A DNA stretch of 64,000 bases, taken from Enchytraeus crypticus. Taxonomy: Eukaryota; Annelida; Clitellata; Enchytraeida; Enchytraeidae. This document shows positions 1 to 20,129 of the stretch, one piece after another. The stretch is from NCBI GenBank assembly GCA_905160935.1, contig CAJHZI010000240.1, forward strand, positions 2,785,501 through 2,849,500, written 5' to 3'. The notes below the pieces were generated by a model. The model searched no databases, was not told the DNA's origin, and worked only from the letters and a program-made list of their open reading frames with translations. The number at the start of each line of letters is the position of its first letter. Position 1 is the stretch's first letter. The position numbers and the translations under genes were made by a program.

Positions 1-191
1 CTGTCCAGAAATGTGGAGCTTGAAATCAAACTCTCTAATCAGCTCTTCCTGCAGCAGCATCTGAAACCCTGCGTACACATTGTTGACTAGAAACTTGCAT
101 TCAAATATCGAATATTATTGATCGAGAAATTGACTGATTGAGTGACTGATTGATTGGTTTATTTACTTATTGATTGAACGAATGTTGACAG

Positions 192-1460
192 GTTTTCTAA
201 AGATCAGACAGTAATCATTGAATCGAAGGATCACGTCAAGATTAACGCGACCATCGTATCTTGCAGCTCTGATGAGGTATTATACTGTATATTATCTGAT
301 TATAGTGTAGCTTATTAACTATAATTAACTTACAATCATTCTGATTATATTGAATTATTAACTATAATTAATTAGCTATCAATCATTCTGATCATAGTGT
401 AGATTACTAGCTATCAATCATTCTGACTATAGTGTAGATTATTAGCTATAATAAACTATCAATCATTCTGACTATAGTGTAGATTATTAGCTATCAATCA
501 TTCTGACTATAGTGTAGATTATTAGCTATCAATCATTCTGACTATAGTGTAGATTATTAACTATAATTAATTAACTATCAATCATTCTGACTATAGTGTA
601 GATTATTAACTATAATTAATTAACTATCAATCATTCTGACTATAGTGTAGATTATTAACTATAATTAATTAACTATCAATCATTCTGACTATAGTGTAGA
701 TTATTAGCTATTAATTATAATTATCAATCTTTCTGAGTATAGTATAGATAATTAATTAATTAACTATAATTAGTTATCAATCATTGTACCACTTCTAGTA
801 GTATTGCGTGTCAACATTTTCTCACATTAGATGTCATATGTCACATTAATTTTGAAAAAAGCAGAAAAGGATAGTAACTCTTCGTCTTTGCTGATCGACG
901 AGTTATTATATTCTGTATTTGCCTGTAGTCGATCGTCCCTAAAACTGGCTGGGGTGAGGAGTCAGACGTAAATCCGATTGATTGATTAAGGAGTTGTTGA
1001 AATAGATGTAATAATAATATTGAAAGTAACTAGTTGCTGATACTTAGATAAGGAAATTCAGCGTAGAACTGTTTTCTGTAGTTACGAGATGTTGGATAGA
1101 AACATTTAAACAAATGATGTTTTAACCGCTACGTTATTGAGACATTCATGTTTTAATTGATATATTTCATGGACACGGATGTTTAATATTGTTCGGATAT
1201 AAGGGAGCATAGAACATTTGTAATTTATTGTACGCCGAGATGACAATCTAGCATTTCATGCCGAGAGGCTAGGCTTCTAGCTTGACATGGCGTCACTGCA
1301 TGACGTTAAGTACACTTACGTAGATATACGTGGATGTGATATTTGCAGTATTCACTGTTTGCAGGTAACGCTAAAGAAGATAATGGACAACTGTAAGCTG
1401 CGTGTAACTCTGCATCAGTTGCAGACAGGCTTGTACACAATCAGAAAGAGGACTATGTAG
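192..1460 (+). CDS. C-terminal exons of an unidentified protein
   Basis: Two plus-strand exons are inferred. The first is 192-276, after acceptor TTGACAG and ending GATGAG before GTATTA. The second is 1365-1460, after acceptor TTTGCAG and ending in a TAG stop at 1458-1460. Both are open in one frame and join in phase 0. Together they give about 59 C-terminal residues, including KINATIVSCSSDE and a basic tail YTIRKRTM. The first exon contributes one base to a codon begun in an earlier exon. Bases 3-80 are also open on the plus strand, but their end phase does not fit 192 directly, so at least one junction is unresolved. I do not recognise the family. The donor at 277 is weak and the exons are short, so confidence is moderate. 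Confidence 0.45.
355..775. repeat. AT-rich minisatellite in intron of unidentified gene
   Basis: Irregular tandem array built from TATCAATCATTCTGACTATA and AGTGTAGATTATTAACTATA, with units of variable length. About nine copies of the TCATTCTGA core are visible. It lies in the intron between the two C-terminal exons. Confidence 0.85.
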
Positions 1461-1611
1461 TTCTGTCAAACAATGAGTCATTGCTCTGTTGTTGTTGTTG
1501 TTTATGTGACGAGAATGAAGGAGGCATGTGAACGATCTTAGACTTTTTCCAATTAATGATTACCTAAAAGCCGTCCTACTTGATTTAACGTCCACAGAGT
1601 AGTGCAAGGGT

Positions 1612-1697
1612 TAATTTCAGACCCTTTCCGGCTTGAATTCGAACCGATGGCCTCCTGTTTACTGTGCTAGCGTACTATCCAGTCAGCCATCCAACCA
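1612..1697 (-). mobile_element. tRNA-like SINE fragment (family S3)
   Basis: On the minus strand, GGTTGGATGGCTGACTGG resembles a tRNA acceptor start plus A box, and GGTTCGAATTC about 45 bases later resembles a B box. Similar heads occur at 48080 and 35760. The stems are decayed, so this is a tRNA-derived repeat rather than a working tRNA gene. Confidence 0.5.
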
Positions 1698-1872
1698 GTA
1701 CTTCTATACAACTGGTATTACTTTCAGAAATCTGCTTTGAAACAGTAAATCCCATTCAGAAACATTCTTGGTGTATTGTGTCATAAAGTTTTTGATGAAC
1801 AGTTAAAGTCAAACGGCTCGTCATGTCAACTTGTGTAGTAAACCTCTGAATTTTGTGCTATATAGAGTTACA

Positions 1873-2085
1873 ACATTAGAGGATATCTGGATAAATTGTG
1901 CAATATTAGAGGATATCTGGATAAATTGTGCAATATTTGAGGATATCTGGATAAATTCTGAAATATTTGAGGATATCTGGATAATTCTGTAATATTTGAG
2001 GATATCTGGATAAATTCTGCAATATTTGAGGATATCTGTATAAATTCTGCAATATTTGAGGATATCTGGATAAATTGTGCAAAGC
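1873..2085. repeat. 30-bp minisatellite
   Basis: Seven copies of GAGGATATCTGGATAAATTC with a short AT spacer start at about 1881, 1911, 1941, 1971, 2000, 2030 and 2060. The unit is 30 bp, with one 29-bp copy. Because 30 is a multiple of three, the minus strand stays open as a Tyr/Pro-rich pseudo-ORF. Confidence 0.9.
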
Positions 2086-2651
2086 AGAAATTTGAAAAGT
2101 GATCTTCAACATGTTAGCGTATGCAACCAGTGGTTAAAGGGGGAACTCTGTTCCCCTAGCTCTCATTTTTTTCTTAGTAGCGTTCCCCTGCTAGGGGCGC
2201 ATATTAGATACCAGGAGACCTGCAAATACATTAAAGGGGGCCCGAAAAATTCTAACCGTTCCCCTAGCTCTCAATTCCCACTTTAGCCACTGTGTAAATG
2301 TGTACCTACTGCTGTAGTTTATATATAATTATATTTTATGATATAAAAAGTTTAACGAGACAAATGATAATTTAGTGCTATATACACACAACACCGTTTT
2401 ATAATATAGAACGATACTACGATAAAATAGTCAATGATTTATGGATTGATTGAAAAGAGCAGAGAATCTCTGAAATCTCCGTTTATCGTGGAAGGGTTTA
2501 GGGGTTCCCTAAGTTCCGACGAATTAGTTATTAGTATATTACATAACTCACTCTTAAATTCAGATTTAGACATGTACAATACATGATGATAGATGCACAT
2601 TAGTATGTGTGAAAGTCATTGTTATTATCCATTGGTTCTGAATGGCTGTAC

Positions 2652-3722
2652 CTTATATCTGTACCTCATATCTGTATCTCATACCTGTACCTCTTATCTG
2701 TACCTCATATCTGTACCTCTTATCTGTATCACCCTGTTAATCAACGCATAAAATATAAAATAGCTCTATTAACTTTCAAAACTCTGCTATTTGGCAAGCC
2801 TTCTTACTTATCTGAAATTCTTCTTCCCTATCGTCTCTCACGTGCACTTCGCTCCACCGATGCCAATCTTCTCTCAGTTCCAAATATTCTCGCGTCATTG
2901 GGCAGACGTACATTTTCTTACGCAGCACCCACAATCTGGAACTCTTTACCTGCTAATTTTCGCTCTAGTTCTTTTCTTTCAACATTCTCTAGCAAGCTTA
3001 AAACTTACCTTTTCCCACCATAGACATAATCAATCTACCTTGACCATTTTTTGATCACCGGACTGGCTTTCGTTTAGGACCTTATTTCTCCTCAGCACAT
3101 TTCTTTCGCAGATTGGTCTGGGTGAATTGATCTGTAGTGATGTGTGCTGTTGGGGACGTCCCTGACATCATCCCTGGATGAGGAAACGGACGTTAAACCT
3201 TTATTTATTTATCTCATATCTGTACCTAGTATCTGTATATCATATCTGTACCTCATATCTGTATATCATATCTGTACCTCATATCTGTACCTCATATCTG
3301 TATATCATATCTGTACCTTATATCTGCATATCATATCTGTGCCTCATATCTGTATATCATATCTGTACCTCTTATCTGTACCTAATATCTGTATGCCATA
3401 TCTGTACCTCATATCTGTATATCATATCTGTACCTCATATCTGTATCTCATATCTGTACCTCTTATCTGTACCTCATATCTGTATATCATATCTGTACCT
3501 CATATCTGTATATCATATCTGTGCCTCATATCTGTATATCATATCTGTACCTCATATCTGTATCTCATATCTGTACCTCTTATCTGTACCTCATATCTGT
3601 ATCTCATATCTGTAAATCATATCTGTATCTCTTATCTGTATATCATATCTGTATATCATGTATCTGTACCTCATATCTGTATCTCATATCTGTATATCAT
3701 ATCTGTACCTCATATCTGCACT
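2652..3722. repeat. 13-bp minisatellite interrupted by LINE-D
   Basis: Arrays at about 2652-2735 and 3213-3722 consist of the unit TATCTGTAYMTCA, about 40 copies in the second block. A 13-bp period cycles through all three frames. All three plus-strand frames therefore stay open and spell variants of ISVPHICTSYLYL. These ORFs are a by-product of the repeat, not genes. Confidence 0.92.
2735..3211 (+). mobile_element. LINE-D 3' fragment (reverse transcriptase C-terminus plus 3' UTR)
   Basis: Frame +1 through about 3023 encodes the typical C-terminal tail of a non-LTR retrotransposon reverse transcriptase. It contains RTFSYAAPTIWNSLPANFR followed by an LKTYLF motif and a stop. The downstream 3' UTR (3055-3205) matches the minus-strand copy at 58022-58190 closely and ends in GAGGAAACGGACGTTAAACC plus an (ATTT)n tail. 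The element is 5'-truncated and lies within a 13-bp minisatellite found on both sides. Confidence 0.8.
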
Positions 3723-5818
3723 TAAAATGCGCAGTACTATGAAGATATGCTCATTACTGCCACAGTTATATTCTCCCAATTCAATTACTGGAAAAAATAG
3801 CCAAAAAGATAAAATATAAACTTAAAATAACGGATATGAATACAAATCGGCAAAGTAACGAATGAATAAATAACTTTAATATGGCACATGTATTTTATGT
3901 TAGAATTATTTCTATTATCACATTGACTTTTACAGATGTCAGTTAGGCAACTCCTATCCCATTTAACAGCACTGGGAAAAAATAAAATATTTGTTAGTTC
4001 AGTTATTTTTATTATAAATTATATATTAGCTCACTTTAGTCATTTTCAGTTGAGTAATTGTAACAAGTGCAACTCGAGTCGAAAGACAGAAAAGTCAGAA
4101 GTTGAGGAATTGTATAGAATTTATGAGATTTTCAGAATCATCCATCAGTAATTATTTGGTTGTCCATTATAGTGATTTTCAGAATCATCTATCAGTTAAT
4201 TATTTGGTTGCCCATTATAGTTAATTATTTGGTTGTCCATTATTTCGATTCCACCTACTTTTATTGCCTATGATTAAAAGGGGAGTTCAGGTAATCACCT
4301 AACTGAATATCATGCAGAGATCAGCAAGGAAACTAACGTTAAACTTTACCGAAGCATTGAATAGAATGGATAAGAATTGCAGACTTTCTTACTGCATATT
4401 GGTTTGTTATCCTGCACAGTAATACACAATTTAGACACTTGAGTTAATCTTGTGGCCCATTTAGACCTACATTTATATCATCAAATAGAACATGTTAGTC
4501 AGTTAGATGAAATATACAATATACAACATCTTTAGTATTTCTCTAGTCAAACTAAAAGTAAAATATGCTACATTTAATTATTATACTATATTAATAATTA
4601 TAATATGCTAGACTTAATAAATCGGCTTCATTTACGTAAAATATTGTATTAATAATTATAAATGTATACGTATAAAATTCAGGTTATAGTCTAGTCCATC
4701 CTTACATACATCAACACAACGACAGCTTCTAGAAGCATAAACCATTATTAGTTATATAAAGTATACAAATCATTATTAATGAATTCTAGGTACGATTAAA
4801 TACTTTAAAAAACAAATTGATTAAAAGCCTCACAAACCCATCTACTCTGTCTAGACTGGGTATATTATTTTTTGCAGTTTATTTCTAATACTACATCAGA
4901 CAAATCTATAATAGTTAGGTGGCAGCAATTCAGGTCTACATTATTATCTGTATAGAAGCAAAAGTGACCATTTCAAGGTTTTCTCTCAGCAATTTGAGCG
5001 AATAACGTAATATTATTAATTTATTATGACTCATTAACATCTTTTTCCTATACACGTGAAATCAAATTCTAAATCTACTGCAAACACAACTTTTATATTT
5101 AATTCTAATTAAATGGCATCGTCTATTCTATATGTACTGGACAGAACTTAAGAAGAATTCTAAACGTTTTTAAATTGACAACAATAACAAAGTTTCATTT
5201 ATATCACATCAAAGCTCAAACTACATCGAAGCAACTAAGTTAAGCCCCGGGACTTTACTAATTATAAACTTGTACTCATATTACTCTTCCCACAAACTAC
5301 CAAATGACATACGTGTAGTTAATTACGTACGACATCAAGTTGATCTCGGGACTGACCTGATTTATATACTAATGTAAATGGTTACACAATGATATATGCT
5401 ACAGCTGAAGAAACTCTCTTACATAGAAACTTACAACGGATTCCTTTAAGTAAACTCAATACACGTCCATATTTTTACGTTCATTAGTAAACTTAAAAAA
5501 TGGCAATTACTTTTTGAAAAACAACGACTGACGGTTAATGCAGTTTGTTTATAATGTTACAAGATGCTATAAAAAAAATTTCTAGACTTATTACATTTAA
5601 ATTCAAAATCTAATGGGACCCTTAAATTTCAGAAATACACTTTTTCAAGATTTACGCTCTTACCCCACATATAAACTTAATTAATCTAAGAGAGTTTAGT
5701 GCGAAATAAATTAATACACCATCACACAACGTTAAGCATAAGAGCAAAAACACTAAGAGAAAGCATAAGCTCTCACAGTTATTTTAGATTATAATAACGA
5801 CGGGAGCCGATGCGCCAT
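3723..5818. other. AT-rich interval without recognised gene
   Basis: I see no exon with convincing splice sites and no transposon tail. It is AT-rich and should contain the SYAP1 3' UTR (minus strand) just below 5819. Confidence 0.6.
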
Positions 5819-14712
<8,894 letters not shown>

Positions 14713-15123
14713 GGTCTTCTTTGTTAACTACACTCACAGATCGTACGTAAATTTAACAAATTTGGTACAAAAATTTAGGAGAAAAAAGATATTTTCAGAG
14801 AAATCTGTCACAGTTTCTTTGTCAACAAACATTCAGCTGTTTACCTCAAAAACATTATAGCTCGACACATCTATTCTCCTGACGATATTTATATTTTGAG
14901 CCTCTTTTTGTCCATGTATATTTGTATTTAGATATTACATTAGCATAATAACGATGAAATCTAGGGTTTGAACTCTTACACGGCTAGTGCTAGTTTCTTT
15001 TATGCAATGCTATCAATATAATATTATATTAGAATAATCGATATTTAACAGCAAGTGTTTACATTCCATAATGACGTAATGGTGTAGATACTTATTCGAA
15101 TAATTTGAAAACATTCAACACAT

Positions 15124-15958
15124 AACATAACAACAACAACAATTAGAGTGCTACAGTCATCAATGACAGCATCGATCACTATTGAGACAAAATCAAGCCG
15201 GCGAGCATAAAGAAGGTCCAAAAACGGTGCAAATTCCAAAAATCTAGATAATCAGTCCAAAGTAGTCACATTGCAACAACAACAACAACAACAACAGCAA
15301 TAACAACAATTAGAGTGCTACAGTCATCAATGACAACGTCGAGCACTATTGAGATAAAATCAAGCCGGCGAGCAAAAAAAAGAAGGTCCAAAAACGGTGC
15401 AAATTCCAAAATCCAGAAATTCAGTCCAAAGTACAACCAGAATCCAGAACACGACTCCAAAATATTAATGATTCGAGTCTACGTCTAAGATTTTTCTCTC
15501 TGAATTTATGATCGGCTGCATCATATTATACATGCAGCATGTGTGTCCCAAGTTAGACCACGGATCGAGGATGTGCAATTATAGTAACATTTTATTTACC
15601 GTTAGATATTTTGAATAATTTGAATTTTATAATATTAATATAATAGCCATCGTTTCCATTTACAGACCTAAGTTTTGTAGCTCCATTTTGATATTTTGGC
15701 CTACGTTTCTGAGAGCAATATGTCAGATTTGTTGGAAGAAACATGTATATTTAGCATTTGTATGTAATGAATTAGCAGTGTTTTGATATTAGAAAGGGGA
15801 GGTTAATTAAACTGACGTGATGTAATAATAACAACAATTAGAGTGCTACAGTCATCAATGACAACATCGAGCACTATTGAGACAAAATCAAGCCGGCGAA
15901 CAAAAAAGAAGGTCCAAAAACGGTGCAAACTCCAAATCCAGAGAATCAGTCCAAAGTA
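15124..15958 (-). mobile_element. Three LINE-A 3' fragments upstream of SYAP1
   Basis: Minus-oriented copies at about 15124-15241, 15275-15434 and 15824-15958. Each ends in a (TTG)n tail and each is truncated after 120-160 bases. The first two lie almost head to tail, 400-600 bases upstream of the SYAP1 start codon. Confidence 0.85.
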
Positions 15959-16177
15959 TATTTAATTTGAACTAAAACGGACGTAATGTACACTTAATCT
16001 TGTTTAACATTGGTCACGAAACCGGATGTCTCGCTGTACAAAAATCTGCGTTACAAATCTCAGTGACTGCATGTCTTAACTGAGTATTGTTAGCGGATAT
16101 TTGGATGAAAGTAAATTTATATCTCGCAATTCCCCATTATAAATTTAAAATTATAATTAATAAATTATTTATAAATA

Positions 16178-18545
16178 AATAAAGTTATAAATTGCCTAAC
16201 GGATTAAACATGTGGTTTTAAAAGTGATAGATATCAACATAGTTGATTATTCACTATGATGCGTGTTTACTTTACTTTTTTTATATTCGGATCTCTATGT
16301 CGTTAGTTACGTGAACATGTAACAGGGATACCGAAGGCTGACAAGTATATAAGGAGACGCTATCGTCCGATTTGTACAGGCTCTTTTCTTATAATTCATT
16401 ACCTCGTTGAAAAATGTAATTCACAGCCTAGATTCTTTGTACCACCCGCTGTAGCAAAACACGATAGCATGCGTGGATGGTAAACAGATATCGAGTTCTA
16501 TAAAAGAACGATGATAGAAAAGAAACAGATACATTTTTTCAATATGATATATTATAAGCTGGAAATACTTGGTAGCATGAATAAGATACATAAAAATGAA
16601 ATGCAACATCTAGTAATACTGAATCTAACTAAACAACATTACACGTATTTATCACTCTCCAAGCAGAGCATTGGACAAGGAAGGTGAAACGACTATCAAT
16701 AAAGTGATAAGCGGGTTAGCAAAATCATCAATGTGTCAGCAAATTCATTTCAGACATGGAAAATATAGTATTCACGACTTATGATCTAACACGCTATCAA
16801 CACGGTATGAAGGAGGAATTCAAAATCCACAACCAAAGTTTTACTATCGAACTAAATCGACTGAAGACTACCTGTATATAATACTGTTAAATCATAAAGT
16901 TCAATTGTTATTGCAAAATGGCGAAGTCATTGCTGTTTATTCAGGAAGCCTGAAAAGCCTAAAAAATTAAATTTAATGAAAAAAAATTGCGACTATCTGG
17001 GCATAAACTGATTAGTATGGATAAACACTTAGATGGAGAGCAATGTTACATACATGCATAACAAAAAACAAAATACTGTTAACTGTACATATTAATCAAA
17101 GTTACAGAAGAAGACAAAAGAAATGCTTTACAGATAGATGTCTTAATAGCGTAGGGGTAACGTCATGAAGTTATAAATGACAGATCCTGAGGTGAATTTG
17201 AACTCTCATGGGTTCGAATCCCAGCCACGCTGATCTGAGAGTAAAATCTCGGATATTCACTGGACTGGTTAAACGGAAAATGATCTAAATTGCCTAGCGA
17301 TTTAAACATGTGGTATTAAAAGTGATAGATATCAACACAGTTGATCACTTCACTATAATGCGTGTTTACTTTGTTACTTTACTGTACACTCGTATAATAC
17401 GCGTGGCCAATTCGTAAGTAGCTTCGTTATAACAGGGGCACTGACAAACAATGTGTGCTTCCAAAAGCACTGAGAAGCTAAAACTTGCAAACGACACGAT
17501 TTATACTAAGCAGTAATACGAATAACTTCTCAATTAATACTTGACAGCAATGAAGTTTTTCAATAAATTGAAAATTTGACATTTAGATAAATTTATTACT
17601 GCATATTTTCTACAGTATTTTAAAATCACCAGTAATTAGATTTTCAAGATTTATTCGAAGATATGTTACAGTAAAATTAATTGCTATGCAGATTAATCAA
17701 ATAAAAGAATAATTACATGTACACAAATCTGAAACACATAAATGTTAAAATAATGACAAATATTACAATAAATTCAAGGAGTAAAATGATGCAAGCTTTA
17801 AAATATAAATTAAATTAATTTAAGAAAACAGTTAGGAAAAAGAAATTATCTAAGCAAAAATTCCTTTGACAAGGAAAGGCTCAGAGATATATTCATAAAA
17901 TGAGAAATGGCCAGTATTTACACAATTTTAAAATTGAAATATCAATAAGAATCAAAACTTGACATCCTGCTACACAAAATTTTCAGCAAAAAGACATTTT
18001 CTAAGCAAAAATAAAGTCCACATTCTGTTCAAATTCAAATCTGTTTTAACCATTGTCTTTTTCAATATGTTTCGACGGCAAGCATTCAGTTTAGTATGCT
18101 GAAGCGCAATCTTTACTATCTATCAATAAGACGTGCTGAAAAATAAAATATAGAATTTAATTTAAACGATCTATTAAATGATTTGATACTGCCATCTTCA
18201 TTATCAATTTAAGTTGACTCTTACACTTCGGGTTTATACCTGATCCTATTTCTCCAAAATATTTATAATGAGTACTACAGTATATTAAGAGTATAATTTT
18301 ATATTATCAGTACTATATGAGTAAATATTTATAATATGAGTAATATATTGATAATTGTACAGAATTTTTAAACATCGAATAAATACTAAATTTGAGAGGC
18401 TATACTTCTCATTTGTTAGGTGCTCGCAAATTGATGAGAAATTAAAAGATTTAAGCGGAACATAATAAAAAAGAATAAAACAAACTGTTAAAACTACAGG
18501 TATAGATCATTTCACTATAATGCGTGTTTACTTTTTTTTATAGAT
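16178..18545 (+). mobile_element. tRNA-derived SINE copies (family S2)
   Basis: The full-length copy is 17135-17412: head CTTAATAGCGTAGGGGTAAC, B box GGGTTCGAATCCCAGCC, tail ending CACTATAATGCGTGTTTACT. A 3' half lies at 16178-16285 and only the 3' end at about 18505-18545. The region between SYAP1 and PLA2G15 otherwise shows no gene. Confidence 0.8.
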
Positions 18546-19564
18546 ATTCCGAGTACAAGATTAGATAGACATACAGGAAATATAATTGCAAACAATTCAA
18601 AACAGTAGAATAGATACGCACTAGGTTATGGTTATCCTAACATTACAATACAATCCAACTTTGCGCCAGCTTCTGAATCCCGTAGAACACTTGCCAACGA
18701 TGAACAATGGCAGACATGCATATACTCTATATATAAGCATACAAGAAAAATTGAAATCTAAAAATCACAGAACACCCGCAATCGTTAAGATACTTAAATA
18801 TAAATAAGCAATATTGCACATACACTAGAAAAGAGTTACATCTATGACACATTGATTTTTAAATCAATTATAACTGGCATATAACTAGAAACTATAGGCA
18901 AGTATTCAGGAAAGACTTTCATCAACTTTCAATTCTTTCATGACTGCAGTCGATTTTGATATAGTATAACATACAATTCCCCCATTCTACTTTATTACAA
19001 ATAATTTTTGTGCAAAACGTGACATTTTAAATAAAAGTTACTTTCTCACTAACTACACCGCATTGAGCACACAATTAAATACATCTGAAATGATAAAATA
19101 ATGCTAAAACAAGTAACACAACTGAGTTTGCAGTGAGAGTATATATAGCACCTTGTTTATATACTTATTCGACAATCCAAAAAGAAAGCAAAGATAATAC
19201 ATCATACGACGAAATTTCTACTTTAGCAACAGCTACACTGATGCCTATGACCTGGAACCGAGTGATAAATTCTCACAGATTAGCATTAGTCAGACTGAAT
19301 AGAATAAGCAATAAATGAGATCGAGTGAATAAAGTCACACACTGTAACTAGAAAATTTCACATCCATTACTATTTATTACCGTCGTATCCTCAAAGCCGA
19401 GAAAGCCAGGCATAGTTGATCCTTGCAAGAGAAGCTACTGCCTGATAGACTCAATCCGGAATTGAAATCAGCCTTTCTCCATCAAAGACTGACGTGCTAA
19501 CAACTGACGTATATAAAAACAATAGAAGGAACATGAAGACTAAGAACTGTCAGTTTCATAATAT

Positions 19565-19760
19565 ATAACGAGGATTACGAAACGTGTAAGTTTAGAGCAA
19601 CAGTAACATATTAAAAGAAACATGAAACGTGTAAGTTTAGAGCAACAGTAACATATTAAAAGAAACATGAAACGTGTAAGTTTAGAGCAACAGTAACATA
19701 TTAAAAGAAACATGAAACGTGTAAGTTTAGAGCAACAGTAACATATTAAAAGAAACATGG
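19565..19760 (-). repeat. 45-bp minisatellite
   Basis: Four copies of GTGTAAGTTTAGAGCAACAG + TAACATATTAAAAGAAACATGAAAC (45 bp). The period is 15 codons, so the minus strand stays open with repeated LICYCCSKLTRFMFL. No splice or start context supports a gene. Confidence 0.92.
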
Positions 19761-19861
19761 CATAAATAGAGCATAACTCATAAAACAGGAGTAAAAAACA
19801 TAAATTTCCAGATAAAAATATGGCACAATTACAAAAAATGCAACTAGACAGTCAATATCCC

Positions 19862-20044
19862 TTAGTGCACTGCCTACTGGCAGGTCCATGGTACATAACG
19901 CCTCCATTCTTCTCTGTTTTCCGCCTTTCTCTTCATTTCCACATATGAGTGGGTCTTTAAATCATCTAACATACCTAATCTCGGCCTGCCCCTGCCTCTT
20001 TTTCCTTCCATTCTACCTTCTATGTTCCGAAGGTAGAATGGAAG
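19862..20044 (-). mobile_element. LINE-C 3' fragment ending in a foldback
   Basis: On the minus strand it reads GAAGGAAAAAGAGGCAGGGG ... GACCTGCCAGTAGGCAGTGCAC, the LINE-C C-terminus and 3' end. Its 5' end runs into a perfect 16-bp inverted repeat (20005-20020 with 20029-20044). Confidence 0.75.
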
Positions 20045-20129
20045 ACAGTCAATAAATTGAATAATACTAAATATTTATCAGTTTTCATTGGTGCAGATGA
20101 TGTCAAAGACAAACTAATTGTAGTTCTGA

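Noticed and set aside
1..84. Minus-strand exon reading FQMLLQEELIREFDFKLHIS
   Set aside because: Open, with an acceptor-like CAG, but the plus strand is equally open here and no partner exon was found; undecided.
3144..3742. Tyr/Ser/Ile-rich ORFs up to 193 residues
   Set aside because: Entirely produced by the 13-bp minisatellite; all three frames are open for the same reason.
17135..17240. tRNA gene with intact GGGTTCGAATCCC
   Set aside because: The arm is part of a roughly 270-bp S2 repeat found several times; no cloverleaf could be closed.
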